Part shown: one piece after another, positions 34,217 through 41,264 of the stretch | Layout of the letters: each line of letters begins with the position of its first letter | How positions within the stretch are numbered: the first letter of the stretch is position 1 | Source: Anaerolineales bacterium | GTDB taxonomy: Bacteria > Chloroflexota > Anaerolineae > Anaerolineales > Villigracilaceae | Length of the DNA: 45,543 nucleotides | Assembly: GCA_016932715.1 (NCBI GenBank) | Contig: JAFGCG010000006.1 | Coordinates: 1-45,543 of the forward strand | Direction: 5' to 3' | Position numbers and translations under genes: made by a program | Notes under the pieces: model-generated | Told to the model about the DNA's origin: nothing | Databases searched by the model: none | The model's input: only the letters and a program-made list of their open reading frames with translations

Positions 34217-34308
34217 TTGAACGGGGTGTCCTGCGATGCGGGACTGAGAGGAGCGAGCCGCGCTCAAACCCGAATTACCTGATCCAGATCATGCTGGCGG
34301 AGGGAACA
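34217..34308 (+). ncRNA. TPP riboswitch (THI element)
   Basis: The conserved parts of the thiamine-pyrophosphate aptamer are present in order: ACGGGGTG, GGACTGAGAGGAG, AACCCGAATTACCTGATCCA and GATCATGCTGGCGGAGGGAA. Binding of TPP should lower expression of the genes downstream. These are thiN and an ABC transporter, which fits thiamine uptake and salvage. The boundaries are set by eye. Confidence 0.93.
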
Positions 34309-34323
34309 TATCTTTTTCCAATC

Positions 34324-34352
34324 AACCATCCTCCGCTGCGAGGATGGTTTTC
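34324..34352 (+). promoter_or_regulatory. Expression-platform hairpin hiding the thiN ribosome site
   Basis: A 10-bp perfect stem pairs AACCATCCTC (34324-34333) with GAGGATGGTT (34340-34349) and is followed by TTTC. The right arm contains GAGG, the only purine-rich stretch suited to start thiN at TTG 34355. Folding would block the ribosome; the short U-run might also end transcription. It lies 15 nt after the aptamer, as expected for a riboswitch output stem. Confidence 0.75.
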
Positions 34353-34354
34353 AT

Positions 34355-34996
34355 TTGAAGCGTATTATCATCTTTGCCAACGGCGAACTGTCCGACCCGG
34401 ACAAAGCCCGCCAGCTCCTCGGCGTGGACGATACCATCATCTGTGCCGACGGCGGCACGCGCCACGCGCTGGCACTGAACGTCAAGCCAGATCTCATCAT
34501 CGGGGATATGGATTCCGTTGACAAGGCACAATTACAGAAGCTGCAAAAAGATGGTGTGGCGGTCGAGTTCCATCCCCGCGACAAGAACGAGACCGATCTG
34601 GAACTTGCCGTCAACCGCGCTCTCGAGCTGCAGCCGGAACAAATCCTGATCGTCGCCGCGCTGGGCGGACGACTGGACCAGACCCTTGCCAACATCACCC
34701 TGCTCACCGACCCGCGGCTCGTCGGTGTCGATGTGCGCCTCGACGATGGGGTGGAGGAAATCTTCATTTGCCGGGACCGGGCACAGGTCCGCGGAGGAGG
34801 CGGAGATCTTGTCTCCCTGATCCCCTGGCAGGGCGCGGTGCCGGAGGTCGAGACGCAAAACCTGAAATACCCTCTCCGTCGTGAAACGCTTTACCCCGAT
34901 AAAACGCGCGGCATCAGCAACGAAATGCTTGGCGACTCTGCCTCTGTTTCCATTGGATCAGGATTGCTGCTCATCGTTCACCGCCGTCAGTCGTAA
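34355..34996 (+). CDS. thiN: Thiamine pyrophosphokinase
   Basis: This enzyme makes TPP from thiamine and ATP. The 213-residue protein has the family motifs: ADGG (31-34), the DLIIGDMDSV block with acidic metal ligands (about 46-55), RDKNETDLELA and GGRLDQTLANI. The C-terminal domain has the short beta-sandwich seen in bacterial enzymes. The start is TTG at 34355; no ATG is available at a matching position. The riboswitch just upstream ties it to thiamine control. It precedes thiB-thiP-thiQ, so imported thiamine is phosphorylated at once. Confidence 0.92.
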   Translation: MKRIIIFANGELSDPDKARQLLGVDDTIICADGGTRHALALNVKPDLIIGDMDSVDKAQLQKLQKDGVAVEFHPRDKNETDLELAVNRALELQPEQILIVAALGGRLDQTLANITLLTDPRLVGVDVRLDDGVEEIFICRDRAQVRGGGGDLVSLIPWQGAVPEVETQNLKYPLRRETLYPDKTRGISNEMLGDSASVSIGSGLLLIVHRRQS

Positions 34997-35020
34997 ATCG
35001 CCAATCGTAAATCGTAAATC
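34991..35020. repeat. Heptamer TCGTAAA array at the thiN stop
   Basis: Units TCGTAAA, TCGCCAA, TCGTAAA and TCGTAAA occur at 7-bp steps. The first unit carries the thiN stop codon (TAA, 34994-34996), and the array ends 12-14 nt before thiB starts. TAA thus recurs in a different frame in each full unit. Confidence 0.7.
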
Positions 35021-35031
35021 AAAAGGTTCCC

Positions 35032-36072
35032 ATGAAAAAACTGACCCTCTTTCTCACTTCTTTCTTCTTACTTCTGGCTGCCTGTACTTCTCAATCAACA
35101 GGACCCCAAACTCTCACCGTCATGACCCATGATTCGTTCTCGGTCAGTGAAGAGGTCGTCAGGGCGTTCGAAGAAGCCAACAATGCCAAAGTTGTCTTTT
35201 TGCAGAGCGGTGACGCCGGCGCTGTGCTCAACAAAGCTATCCTGACCAAAGAGGCGCCGCTTGCCGATCTGCTTTTTGGCGTGGATAACACGTTTCTCGC
35301 GCGCGCCCTCGAAGCCGATATTTTCGAGCCGTACGAGTCGCCGCTGTTGAAGCAGATCCCGGACGGGTTCAAACTCGATCAATCGAATCGGGCGCTGCCC
35401 GTCGATTACGGCGACGTCTGCATCAATTACGACAAGGCTTATTTCGCCGATAACGGTCTGGCTGTACCGCAAAGCCTCGAAGATTTGACCAAACCCGAAT
35501 ACGCGGGCTTGTTGGTCGTGGAAAACCCGGCGACCTCTTCGACGGGCCTGGCGTTCCTGCTGGCAACGGTTGCCCACTACGGCGATTCGTTTACCGACTA
35601 TTGGCAGGCATTGCAGGAGAATGATGTAGTCGTTGTGGATGGCTGGGAAACGGCCTATTACACCAATTTCAGCGGCTCCTCCGGGCGCGGACCTCAGCCC
35701 ATGGTCGTTTCGTATGGCTCATCCCCGGCTGCGGAAGTGATCTTTGCGGAGAAACCGTTGGATGATGCGCCCACCGCCTCGATTCTCGGACCCGATACCT
35801 GCTTCCGTCAAATTGAGTTTGTCGGCATCCTCAAAGGGACCCGGCAGCGCGCCCTCGCCGAAAAATTTGTGGACTTCATGCTGGGGGTACAATTCCAGAA
35901 AGATATGCCGCTGCAAATGTTCGTCTATCCTGTGAATCCCGAGGCTGCCCTGCCGGAGGCATTCACCAAATACGCACAGGCTCCTGAACAGACCGCCGTA
36001 CTCTCTCCCGAGGAGATTGCCGCCAACCGCGATCAATGGATCCAGGCCTGGACGGATGTTGTGTTAAAGTAA
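35032..36072 (+). CDS. thiB: Thiamine ABC transporter binding lipoprotein
   Basis: This protein catches thiamine or its phosphates outside the cell. The 346-residue product has a lipobox LLAAC (Cys18) and a ThiB/TbpA-type binding fold: TVMTHDSFSVSEEVVRAFEE at the start, then VDYGDVCINYDK, VVDGWETAYYTNFSGSSGRG and VVSYGSSPAAEV. The latter blocks line the ligand site in ThiB. Part of the signal peptide is encoded by a heptamer tract (about 35049-35077). The stop codon TAA sits in the first unit of a 23-bp tandem repeat. Start: ATG behind AAAAGG. Confidence 0.92.
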   Translation: MKKLTLFLTSFFLLLAACTSQSTGPQTLTVMTHDSFSVSEEVVRAFEEANNAKVVFLQSGDAGAVLNKAILTKEAPLADLLFGVDNTFLARALEADIFEPYESPLLKQIPDGFKLDQSNRALPVDYGDVCINYDKAYFADNGLAVPQSLEDLTKPEYAGLLVVENPATSSTGLAFLLATVAHYGDSFTDYWQALQENDVVVVDGWETAYYTNFSGSSGRGPQPMVVSYGSSPAAEVIFAEKPLDDAPTASILGPDTCFRQIEFVGILKGTRQRALAEKFVDFMLGVQFQKDMPLQMFVYPVNPEAALPEAFTKYAQAPEQTAVLSPEEIAANRDQWIQAWTDVVLK

Positions 36073-36172
36073 ACAGGTAGATAAGTATCAAGTAGACAGG
36101 TAGATAAGTATCAAGTAGACAGGTAGACAAGTATCAAGTAAACAGGTAGACAAGTATCAAGTAAACAGGTAC
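36067..36172. repeat. 23-bp tandem repeat at the thiB stop
   Basis: Four full units of about AAGTAGACAGGTAGA + CAAGTATC (each 8+8+7 bp) and one partial unit fill the thiB-thiP gap. The array begins with the last Lys codon and stop of thiB (AAG TAA). Sub-units AAGTAAAC and AGGTAGAC match those at 34102-34170. Reverse-complement copies follow at 36216-36247 inside thiP, so the whole can form a large hairpin over the thiP start codon. Confidence 0.8.
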
Positions 36173-36174
36173 AC

Positions 36175-37884
36175 ATGGGAACAAGCAGGCACTCTTCACA
36201 ACGGGGATATTCCTTCTTGTCTACCGGTCTACCTGTGTACCTGTCTACCTTTTCCCGCCTGCTCCTTTGGCTCGTCCCTCTTGCTTTTTTACTTGTCGCT
36301 TTCTTTTACCCGCTTTCCCGCATCCTGGCTCTGACCCTCGATCTTCGAACCCTCACGTCCGAAAACCTCCTCCTCGCTTCGGACGTCTTACTTTTTACTT
36401 TTTACCAAGCCGCCCTCTCCACCCTCCTCACGCTGCTCCTCGGACTTCCCTCTGCCTATCTCTTTGCGCGCTATGAGTTCCCCGGCAAATCCCTGTTACG
36501 CGCCCTGACGGCTGTCCCTTTCATGCTGCCTACCGTCGTTGTCGCGGCGGGGTTCAGTGCCCTGCTTGGGCCACGCGGGCTAGTCCACACCCTCTTGCCT
36601 CTTTCCTCTTTCCAGTTTACCGGCACACTAACCGCCATATTGATTGCCCACGTTTTCTACAACACAACCATCCTCATCCGCGTCGTAGGGAATGCTCTCT
36701 CCAGCCTGGATCCCAGGCTCGAAGCCGCGGCGCGCTCCCTCGGCGCGGACTCGTTCCACGTCTGGTGGAGTGTCATCCTGCCGATCCTGCGCCCATCCAT
36801 CCTGGCTGCCTCTCTGCTGGTCTTCCTGTTCGACTTCACCAGTTTCGGCGTCATCCTTCTATTGGGCGGACCGCAATTTGCAACCCTCGAAATGGAAATT
36901 TACCTGCGGGTTCTCAGGCTTCCGGACCTGCCGCTTGCCGCGCTGCTTTCGATCATTCAGCTGGTTTGCACATTGGTGGTTTCGCTCCTCTATACTCGTG
37001 TGGCTGCCCGTGCAACTATCCAGACTGCGCCGCGCTCTGTGGAATCGAATATTCGCAAGCCAAAGACACTGTGGGAAAAAATTATTGTTGCCTCTTTCGT
37101 CTTTCTTCTGACTTCTTTCTTTTTACTGCCTCTTTCTGCCCTGCCTCTGCGCTCGCTCTTCCGCCTCGAAGCGGATCGCGGTCAACGCGGCGAAGTTCAA
37201 TATGGGTTCACCACGAATTACTATACCGAACTCTTTGTTAATCGGCGCGGCTCGGTCTTTTACGTTCCACCCATCCGAGCGACCGCCAACTCGCTTGGGT
37301 ATGCCGCGGGGACGGTCGTGCTTTCCCTTTTGCTGGGTTTCCCGGCTGCGCTGGCGCTTGCCAAACCAACCCGCCTTGAACGGATCCTGGACCCGCTCAT
37401 CATGCTGCCACTGGGCTCATCGGCCGTCATGCTCGGACTGGGCTTTATCATTTCCTTTGGGATCTGGCTTACGTCGCCGCTGCTGGTACCCTTTGCGCAC
37501 ACGCTGGTCGCGCTGCCTTTTGTCATCCGGGCACTGCAGCCGGCGATTGCTTCCATTCCCGAGCGATTGCGCCAGGCTGCCGCGTCTCTCGGCGCCTCGC
37601 CGCTGGAGGTCTGGAAGAACATCGATCTGCCCATCCTCCGGCGTGCCACGCTCGCCGCGGCGACCTTTGCTTTCACCGTTTCCCTTGGCGAGTTTGGCGC
37701 CACGCTTTTGATCTCGCGTCCCGAATATCCCACCATCCCGGTTGCCATCGAACGCTTCCTCTCGCAGCCTGGCGGCTTGAACTATGGTCAGGCGATGGCT
37801 ATGGCGACCATTCTCATGCTGCTCACTCTCGCCAGTATTTTGCTCATCGAAAAACTTCGCCTGCCCGGCTCGGGAGAATTCTAA
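36175..37884 (+). CDS. thiP: Thiamine ABC transporter permease, fused two-domain
   Basis: ThiP moves thiamine across the membrane using ATP from ThiQ. The 569-residue product is two permease domains in tandem, each with about six helices and its own EAA loop: EAAARSLGADSFHVWWSVIL (about 183-202) and QAAASLGASPLEVWKNIDLP (about 467-486). The ATG at 36175 has a poor ribosome site and lies among octamer repeats. The first 27 residues, including FLSTGLPVYLSTFS, are encoded by the inverted octamer copies, so the ancestral start may be further in. Several stretches of 7-bp repeats also occur within the gene. Confidence 0.92.
   Translation: MGTSRHSSQRGYSFLSTGLPVYLSTFSRLLLWLVPLAFLLVAFFYPLSRILALTLDLRTLTSENLLLASDVLLFTFYQAALSTLLTLLLGLPSAYLFARYEFPGKSLLRALTAVPFMLPTVVVAAGFSALLGPRGLVHTLLPLSSFQFTGTLTAILIAHVFYNTTILIRVVGNALSSLDPRLEAAARSLGADSFHVWWSVILPILRPSILAASLLVFLFDFTSFGVILLLGGPQFATLEMEIYLRVLRLPDLPLAALLSIIQLVCTLVVSLLYTRVAARATIQTAPRSVESNIRKPKTLWEKIIVASFVFLLTSFFLLPLSALPLRSLFRLEADRGQRGEVQYGFTTNYYTELFVNRRGSVFYVPPIRATANSLGYAAGTVVLSLLLGFPAALALAKPTRLERILDPLIMLPLGSSAVMLGLGFIISFGIWLTSPLLVPFAHTLVALPFVIRALQPAIASIPERLRQAAASLGASPLEVWKNIDLPILRRATLAAATFAFTVSLGEFGATLLISRPEYPTIPVAIERFLSQPGGLNYGQAMAMATILMLLTLASILLIEKLRLPGSGEF
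36216..36247. repeat. Inverted octamer copies coding for the ThiP N-terminus
   Basis: Units CTTGTCTA, CCGGTCTA, CCTGTGTA and CCTGTCTA run at 8-bp steps. They are reverse complements of the AGGTAGAC units at 36067-36172. They are in frame with thiP and encode part of its first 26 residues. Confidence 0.75.
36384..36404. repeat. Heptamer tract in thiP (CTTTTTA)
   Basis: Units CGTCTTA, CTTTTTA and CTTTTTA lie in a row in the coding strand and encode the hydrophobic stretch VLLFTFY. The unit matches the thiB and LysM-lipoprotein signal tracts. Confidence 0.55.
36591..36618. repeat. Heptamer tract in thiP (CCTCTTT)
   Basis: Units CCTCTTG, CCTCTTT, CCTCTTT and CCAGTTT occur at 7-bp steps and encode LLPLSSFQF in an external loop or helix edge. 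Confidence 0.5.
37091..37125. repeat. Heptamer tract in a thiP membrane helix
   Basis: Units CCTCTTT, CGTCTTT, CTTCTGA, CTTCTTT and CTTTTTA encode most of the helix FVFLLTSFFLLPLS that opens the second permease domain. The TGA in CTTCTGA is out of frame. Confidence 0.55.
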
Positions 37885-38894
37885 TGCTCGCAGTCCATCA
37901 CATTTTCAAGACCTACGAAGGCAAGCCGCTGCTCAACGATATTTCCTTCACGGTCGCAGAAGGGGAGACGATCTGTTTGCTGGGCGCCTCGGGCAGCGGA
38001 AAGTCGACTCTTTTGCGGATCATCGCCGGGCTGGAAGAATCCGAATCTGGCCATATCTCGTTCAATGGAATTGACCTGACTCCCACCCCGGCCCATCTGC
38101 GGGACTTCGGCCTGGTCTTTCAGGATTACGCGCTTTTTCCGCACTTGGACGTCAACGAGAATGTCGCCTTCGGCCTGAAAATGCGGCGCCTGCCGGGAGC
38201 TGAGATTGCGGAGCGTGTAGCCAAATCACTGGAACTGGTGGATCTCCGTGGGTTCGAGAAAAGACAGGTAACCGAGCTTTCCGGCGGAGAACAGCAGCGG
38301 GTCGCTCTGGCGCGCGCCCTGGCGACGCGTCCGCGCCTGTTGATGTTCGATGAACCCCTCGGCGCGCTGGATCGAACTCTGCGTGAGGATCTGCTCAACG
38401 AACTGCGGAGGATATTGCACCGTACAAAGATCCCGGCGATTTATGTGACGCACGACCAGGAGGAAGCCTTTGCGATCGCAGACCGCGTTTTGATCCTGCA
38501 CAACGGCGAGATCGTCCGCGAAGGGACGCCGGCAGATGTGTGGGCAAATCCCGGGTCCGCGTTCGTGGCGGGATTCCTGGGGTTGGGAAATATTTTTCAG
38601 GGGAAAGTAAGAGGAAAGAGGAAAGAAGACGGGTGGAAAATAGTGAGTGGCTTTGGAGCTTTCAATGTTAGTTGTCCGCACAAACATCAAGAGGGAGAGA
38701 CTGTTCATTTGCTGGCGCGCCCGCTGCCGGCTGGGAGTGACGCGGACACTCTGCGTGGAGTTGTTACAGACGTGGTCTTCCAGCAGGATCGATTCAAAGT
38801 CACCCTGGATAACGGCATCTACCTGTACTTGCAGAATGCGCCAAAGGTGGGGGAGAAAATCGAAGTGCAGGTTAAGGTAGAATGTCTGGCATGA
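37884..38894 (+). CDS. thiQ: ABC transporter ATPase ThiQ-like, with TOBE domain
   Basis: This is the ATPase for ThiBP uptake. The start ATG overlaps the thiP stop by one base (TAATG). The 336-residue protein has Walker A GASGSGKST (34-42), signature LSGGEQQRVALARAL (about 132-146), Walker B LLMFDEP and switch VTHDQEE. Unlike short ThiQ proteins it has a C-terminal TOBE-type domain (about 240-336), so it is closer to the PotA/FbpC lineage. Context decides the thiamine role. A purine-rich heptamer tract (38604-38631) codes for the insertion KVRGKRKED at the entry to the TOBE domain. Confidence 0.9.
   Translation: MLAVHHIFKTYEGKPLLNDISFTVAEGETICLLGASGSGKSTLLRIIAGLEESESGHISFNGIDLTPTPAHLRDFGLVFQDYALFPHLDVNENVAFGLKMRRLPGAEIAERVAKSLELVDLRGFEKRQVTELSGGEQQRVALARALATRPRLLMFDEPLGALDRTLREDLLNELRRILHRTKIPAIYVTHDQEEAFAIADRVLILHNGEIVREGTPADVWANPGSAFVAGFLGLGNIFQGKVRGKRKEDGWKIVSGFGAFNVSCPHKHQEGETVHLLARPLPAGSDADTLRGVVTDVVFQQDRFKVTLDNGIYLYLQNAPKVGEKIEVQVKVECLA
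38604..38631. repeat. Purine heptamer tract within thiQ
   Basis: Units AAAGTAA, GAGGAAA, GAGGAAA and GAAGACG lie in the coding strand. Here the stop-bearing orientation is translated without stops because TAA falls out of frame. It adds a charged segment between the ATPase and TOBE domains. Confidence 0.55.
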
Positions 38895-39379
38895 AGACAA
38901 GCGCGGCACGCCGCAGAGCGGCAGCGCGGATCAGGGTGCAGAAAAAGAATCCCGCGGGCGAAGTGACTTACGAGTATGAGGGCATGCTGTTGAGCCGTGA
39001 CGAGACTTCGCTCAAACTGGAAGCGCTCTTCGACCGCGCCGACATGCCCTTTATGGATGTTGTTTTCAGGAAAGGCGATCGCTTTGTCGAATACTATTAT
39101 ACGGATCGCTGGTATAACATTTTTGTCGTCCATGACCGCGCCGATGGAAAGATCAAGGGCTGGTACTGCAATATCGGCAAACCTGCAGTGATCGAAGACG
39201 GCGTCGTGTCCTATGTTGACCTGGCGCTGGACTTGTGGGTTTCCGCAGATGGAAAGCAGACGGTCCTGGATGAAGACGAATTCAATACATTGAAATTAAA
39301 CGAAGAGCTGCGGAGCGGCGCATTGAACGGGCTGCGTGAATTGAAACAACTTTTCTTAAATGGCAAACCTCCGAGCTGA
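38882..39379 (+). CDS. DUF402 domain protein
   Basis: The 165-residue protein starts with ATG inside the last codons of thiQ (13-nt overlap), so it is translated with the transporter. An internal ATG at codon 4 (38891) is an alternative. After a basic N-terminal tail (AARRRAAARIRVQKK), the core YYYTDRWYNIFVVHDRADGK, then KGWYCNIGKPAVIE and DLWVSADGKQTVLDEDEF, is a typical DUF402 domain. DUF402 proteins are thought to hydrolyse nucleoside di- or triphosphates with a divalent metal (for example Ntdp). A role in handling TPP or other pyrophosphates would suit the operon, but this is only a guess. Confidence 0.88.
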   Translation: MSGMKTSAARRRAAARIRVQKKNPAGEVTYEYEGMLLSRDETSLKLEALFDRADMPFMDVVFRKGDRFVEYYYTDRWYNIFVVHDRADGKIKGWYCNIGKPAVIEDGVVSYVDLALDLWVSADGKQTVLDEDEFNTLKLNEELRSGALNGLRELKQLFLNGKPPS

Positions 39380-39389
39380 CCCGGAGGTT
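39366..39389 (+). terminator. Hairpin at the end of the thiamine operon
   Basis: An 8-bp stem (AACCTCCG at 39366-39373, CGGAGGTT at 39382-39389) overlaps the DUF402 stop codon. No long U-tract follows, so termination may be weak or Rho-dependent. Confidence 0.5.
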
Positions 39390-39408
39390 GTTGCTGCAGT
39401 GTAAGACT

Positions 39409-39603
39409 CTACGCCAGTGCTTGCAGTAACAGAGAGCCTGTACCAAAGAGCGCATCGCCGTTTTGGTATAGGTAATAGATTGTACTGCCACCTGCGCAAC
39501 AGCAGCACAGGAATACGACGACGCCAATGATGATGTATAACGTGGTGTTGTTTTTCTTGGGTTCTTCGGGACTAACGGGCGGTGTTTCCAGTGGGGTTTC
39601 CAT
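39409..39603 (-). CDS. Small single-helix membrane protein with CCCC motif
   Basis: The 64-residue protein starts at the ATG at 39603 behind GGAGGAATAC; a TTG 12 nt upstream overlaps that ribosome site. A Pro/Glu-rich head (about 1-17) is followed by one membrane helix, LYIIIGVVVFLCCCCAGGST, with four adjacent cysteines, which may be lipidated or metal-binding. I do not recognise the family. It is convergent with the DUF402 gene and follows the DUF4126 gene on the same strand. Confidence 0.7.
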   Translation of the reverse strand: METPLETPPVSPEEPKKNNTTLYIIIGVVVFLCCCCAGGSTIYYLYQNGDALFGTGSLLLQALA

Positions 39604-39653
39604 GTATTCCTCCAAACAATGACAGAATAACGTGCTACGATGTCCAGATTATA

Positions 39654-40220
39654 TCAGGTAGTTTCTCTGTTGAGGCGCTTGTAGAGCCAATAGATGATAA
39701 ATGCCGCCAGCACGACGAGCAGCGTGCCAATCAGCACCGGCAGGATGATCGACAGGATGGATAGGACCGTGGATACGACGTCCTCGGCGATGGAGACAGG
39801 GACATTTCCCGCACCGCCGGTTGTGGCGGTCACCATCGGGCGCACTGCCCCAGCCTTGGCGACATGCACCGTGCCCGCCACCAGCAAGCCGCAGGCAAGC
39901 GCCAGGACCGGGCTGACGTCCGTCACGACATTTGCACTGGCGGCAAAGGCGATCGCTCCCGCCGCCGGCCGAATCAGACTTTGGATCACATCATTGATGT
40001 GATTGACCGCCGGTATCTTGTCTGCCAGCATCTCGATGATGACCAGCACGCACAGCATGAGGATGATCCATGGGTTGGAGAGCGTATCCCAGGGTTGGTT
40101 GAGGTGGATCAGGCTGGTATAGCGCGCCAGCAGACCCACCAGAAGCAGCGGGATGTAGGCATTCAATCCCGCCGAGGCCGAGAGACCGAATGCAGTGAAG
40201 ATGCCAGTGAGTAGTTCCAT
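39654..40220 (-). CDS. DUF4126 membrane protein
   Basis: The start is the ATG at 40220 behind TATGGAGGAACT; upstream codons run into the palindromic element. The 188-residue protein has five or six hydrophobic segments. Its opening LTGIFTAFGLSASAGLNAYI, then PLLLVGLLAR and the block NVVTDVSPVLALACGLLVAG are typical of DUF4126. Function is unknown. It lies in the same direction as the DUF2085 gene, separated by a palindromic element. Confidence 0.88.
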   Translation of the reverse strand: MELLTGIFTAFGLSASAGLNAYIPLLLVGLLARYTSLIHLNQPWDTLSNPWIILMLCVLVIIEMLADKIPAVNHINDVIQSLIRPAAGAIAFAASANVVTDVSPVLALACGLLVAGTVHVAKAGAVRPMVTATTGGAGNVPVSIAEDVVSTVLSILSIILPVLIGTLLVVLAAFIIYWLYKRLNRETT

Positions 40221-40234
40221 AGTTCCTCCATAAT

Positions 40235-40291
40235 TTTGGAGTGCAGGAGCTTGCTCCTGCAAATGCGAACAGCAAGCTGTTCGACTCCAAA
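40235..40291. repeat. Two-hairpin palindromic element (three-way junction)
   Basis: An 8-bp outer stem (TTTGGAGT at 40235-40242, ACTCCAAA at 40284-40291) encloses two 8-bp hairpins: GCAGGAGC/GCTCCTGC (40243-40260) and CGAACAGC/GCTGTTCG (40266-40283). The outer stem abuts both inner stems directly. All three are perfect. It fills the space between the DUF4126 and DUF2085 genes. Confidence 0.85.
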
Positions 40292-40297
40292 GCAAAA

Positions 40298-41134
40298 TCA
40301 GCCCAGGGGAAAGCCTCCCCAGGTGCCGGTCAGTTGGTAGCGCAGCAGGTCGATCCCGGAGATCATCAGCAGGGCGAGGGTGATCCCTGCCAGGAAGGGC
40401 AGCCACATCTGTTTGAGGGATGTGATTTCGTTTTCCTGCTGCATCAGCAGAATCCAGACCATACTAAAGACCATGGTCAATAATGCCAGGACGCCCAGCA
40501 CACTCAGGATGGCAATGGGATAAAGCACAAGGGGGCTTTCGCTGAGAATGGCAAGATCTGCCAGAAGCACAATGCCGATCAGGGCGCCCAGCTTTTTCCA
40601 GTCGAGGGCGCGGCCGGGGTCTGCTTCCTTCCACGTGCTCTGGTTCCACGCCGGGTAAAGGATGGATGCCAGCACGATGCCCATGCCGCTCCCGGTAAAG
40701 AGCCGCAGGGTGTTGTTCGGGATGTAAAGGTTGGGGATGTTCGCCAGCGCCCCGCCGGATGTTTCTTTGATCAAATAGAGATACGAGTTGCTGCCATCCA
40801 TTCCAAAAGCAAGGAAGAAGAGCAAAAGGGGCGCGCCAAGTTTCCAGCCGGGCATACCGCTTTTCCTGGGGCTGACCAGGGCGAAAAAGAGCAGTGAAAT
40901 ACCCGCCGCAAAGAATTCCCCTGTGCAGCGTGCGCACAGAGGCAGCTGGCGCTCTCCGATGTGGAAGGAGCGTTCACCAATGCGATGGCAGATGGCATAA
41001 CCGACGAAATCCGCTTTGCCGAGCAAGCCCGGCGGCGCAAAGCTGAACCAAACCGCAAACACAAGAATGGCTGCGATGGGAACAAACAGGCGTGAAAGAT
41101 TTGTGAAACGCGGCTGTGCAGATACCTTTTGCAT
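40298..41134 (-). CDS. DUF2085 membrane protein
   Basis: The 278-residue protein has about seven membrane segments. The signature CHRIGERSFHIGERQLPLCA, with RCTGEFF after it, is that of DUF2085. Its Cys and His residues could bind a metal or haem; function is unknown. I choose the ATG at 41134, because a good promoter ends 7 nt before it (TATAAT at 41142-41147 on the minus strand). An ATG at 41143 lies inside the -10 box, and the longer upstream frame crosses the promoter. There is no ribosome site, so the message may be leaderless. Confidence 0.85.
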   Translation of the reverse strand: MQKVSAQPRFTNLSRLFVPIAAILVFAVWFSFAPPGLLGKADFVGYAICHRIGERSFHIGERQLPLCARCTGEFFAAGISLLFFALVSPRKSGMPGWKLGAPLLLFFLAFGMDGSNSYLYLIKETSGGALANIPNLYIPNNTLRLFTGSGMGIVLASILYPAWNQSTWKEADPGRALDWKKLGALIGIVLLADLAILSESPLVLYPIAILSVLGVLALLTMVFSMVWILLMQQENEITSLKQMWLPFLAGITLALLMISGIDLLRYQLTGTWGGFPLG

Positions 41135-41141
41135 GCTATTC

Positions 41142-41170
41142 ATTATATGGGGATATACGATGGAGTGCAA
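41142..41170 (-). promoter_or_regulatory. Promoter of the DUF2085 gene
   Basis: On the minus strand TTGCAC (41165-41170) and TATAAT (41142-41147) are exactly 17 bp apart. The distance from TATAAT to the ATG at 41134 is 7 nt, which predicts transcription starting at the start codon. Confidence 0.75.
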
Positions 41171-41211
41171 GAAAGATTGTGGGGTTAAGGTATCATTGAT
41201 TTTGTAAGGAA

Positions 41212-41236
41212 CCTTGCGAAGAGATCCTTCGCAAGG
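41212..41236. repeat. Second copy of the CTTGCGAAG hairpin
   Basis: A 10-bp stem (CCTTGCGAAG at 41212-41221, CTTCGCAAGG at 41227-41236) matches the core of the hairpin at 10132-10164. It lies in the 5' region of the virion-like gene. Confidence 0.65.
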
Positions 41237-41264
41237 CTGGTTACACATTTTTAGGGAGAAAACC

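Noticed and set aside
36067..36172. Possible CRISPR array
   Set aside because: Units follow one another with no spacer sequence, are imperfect, and no cas gene is near. It is a tandem repeat.
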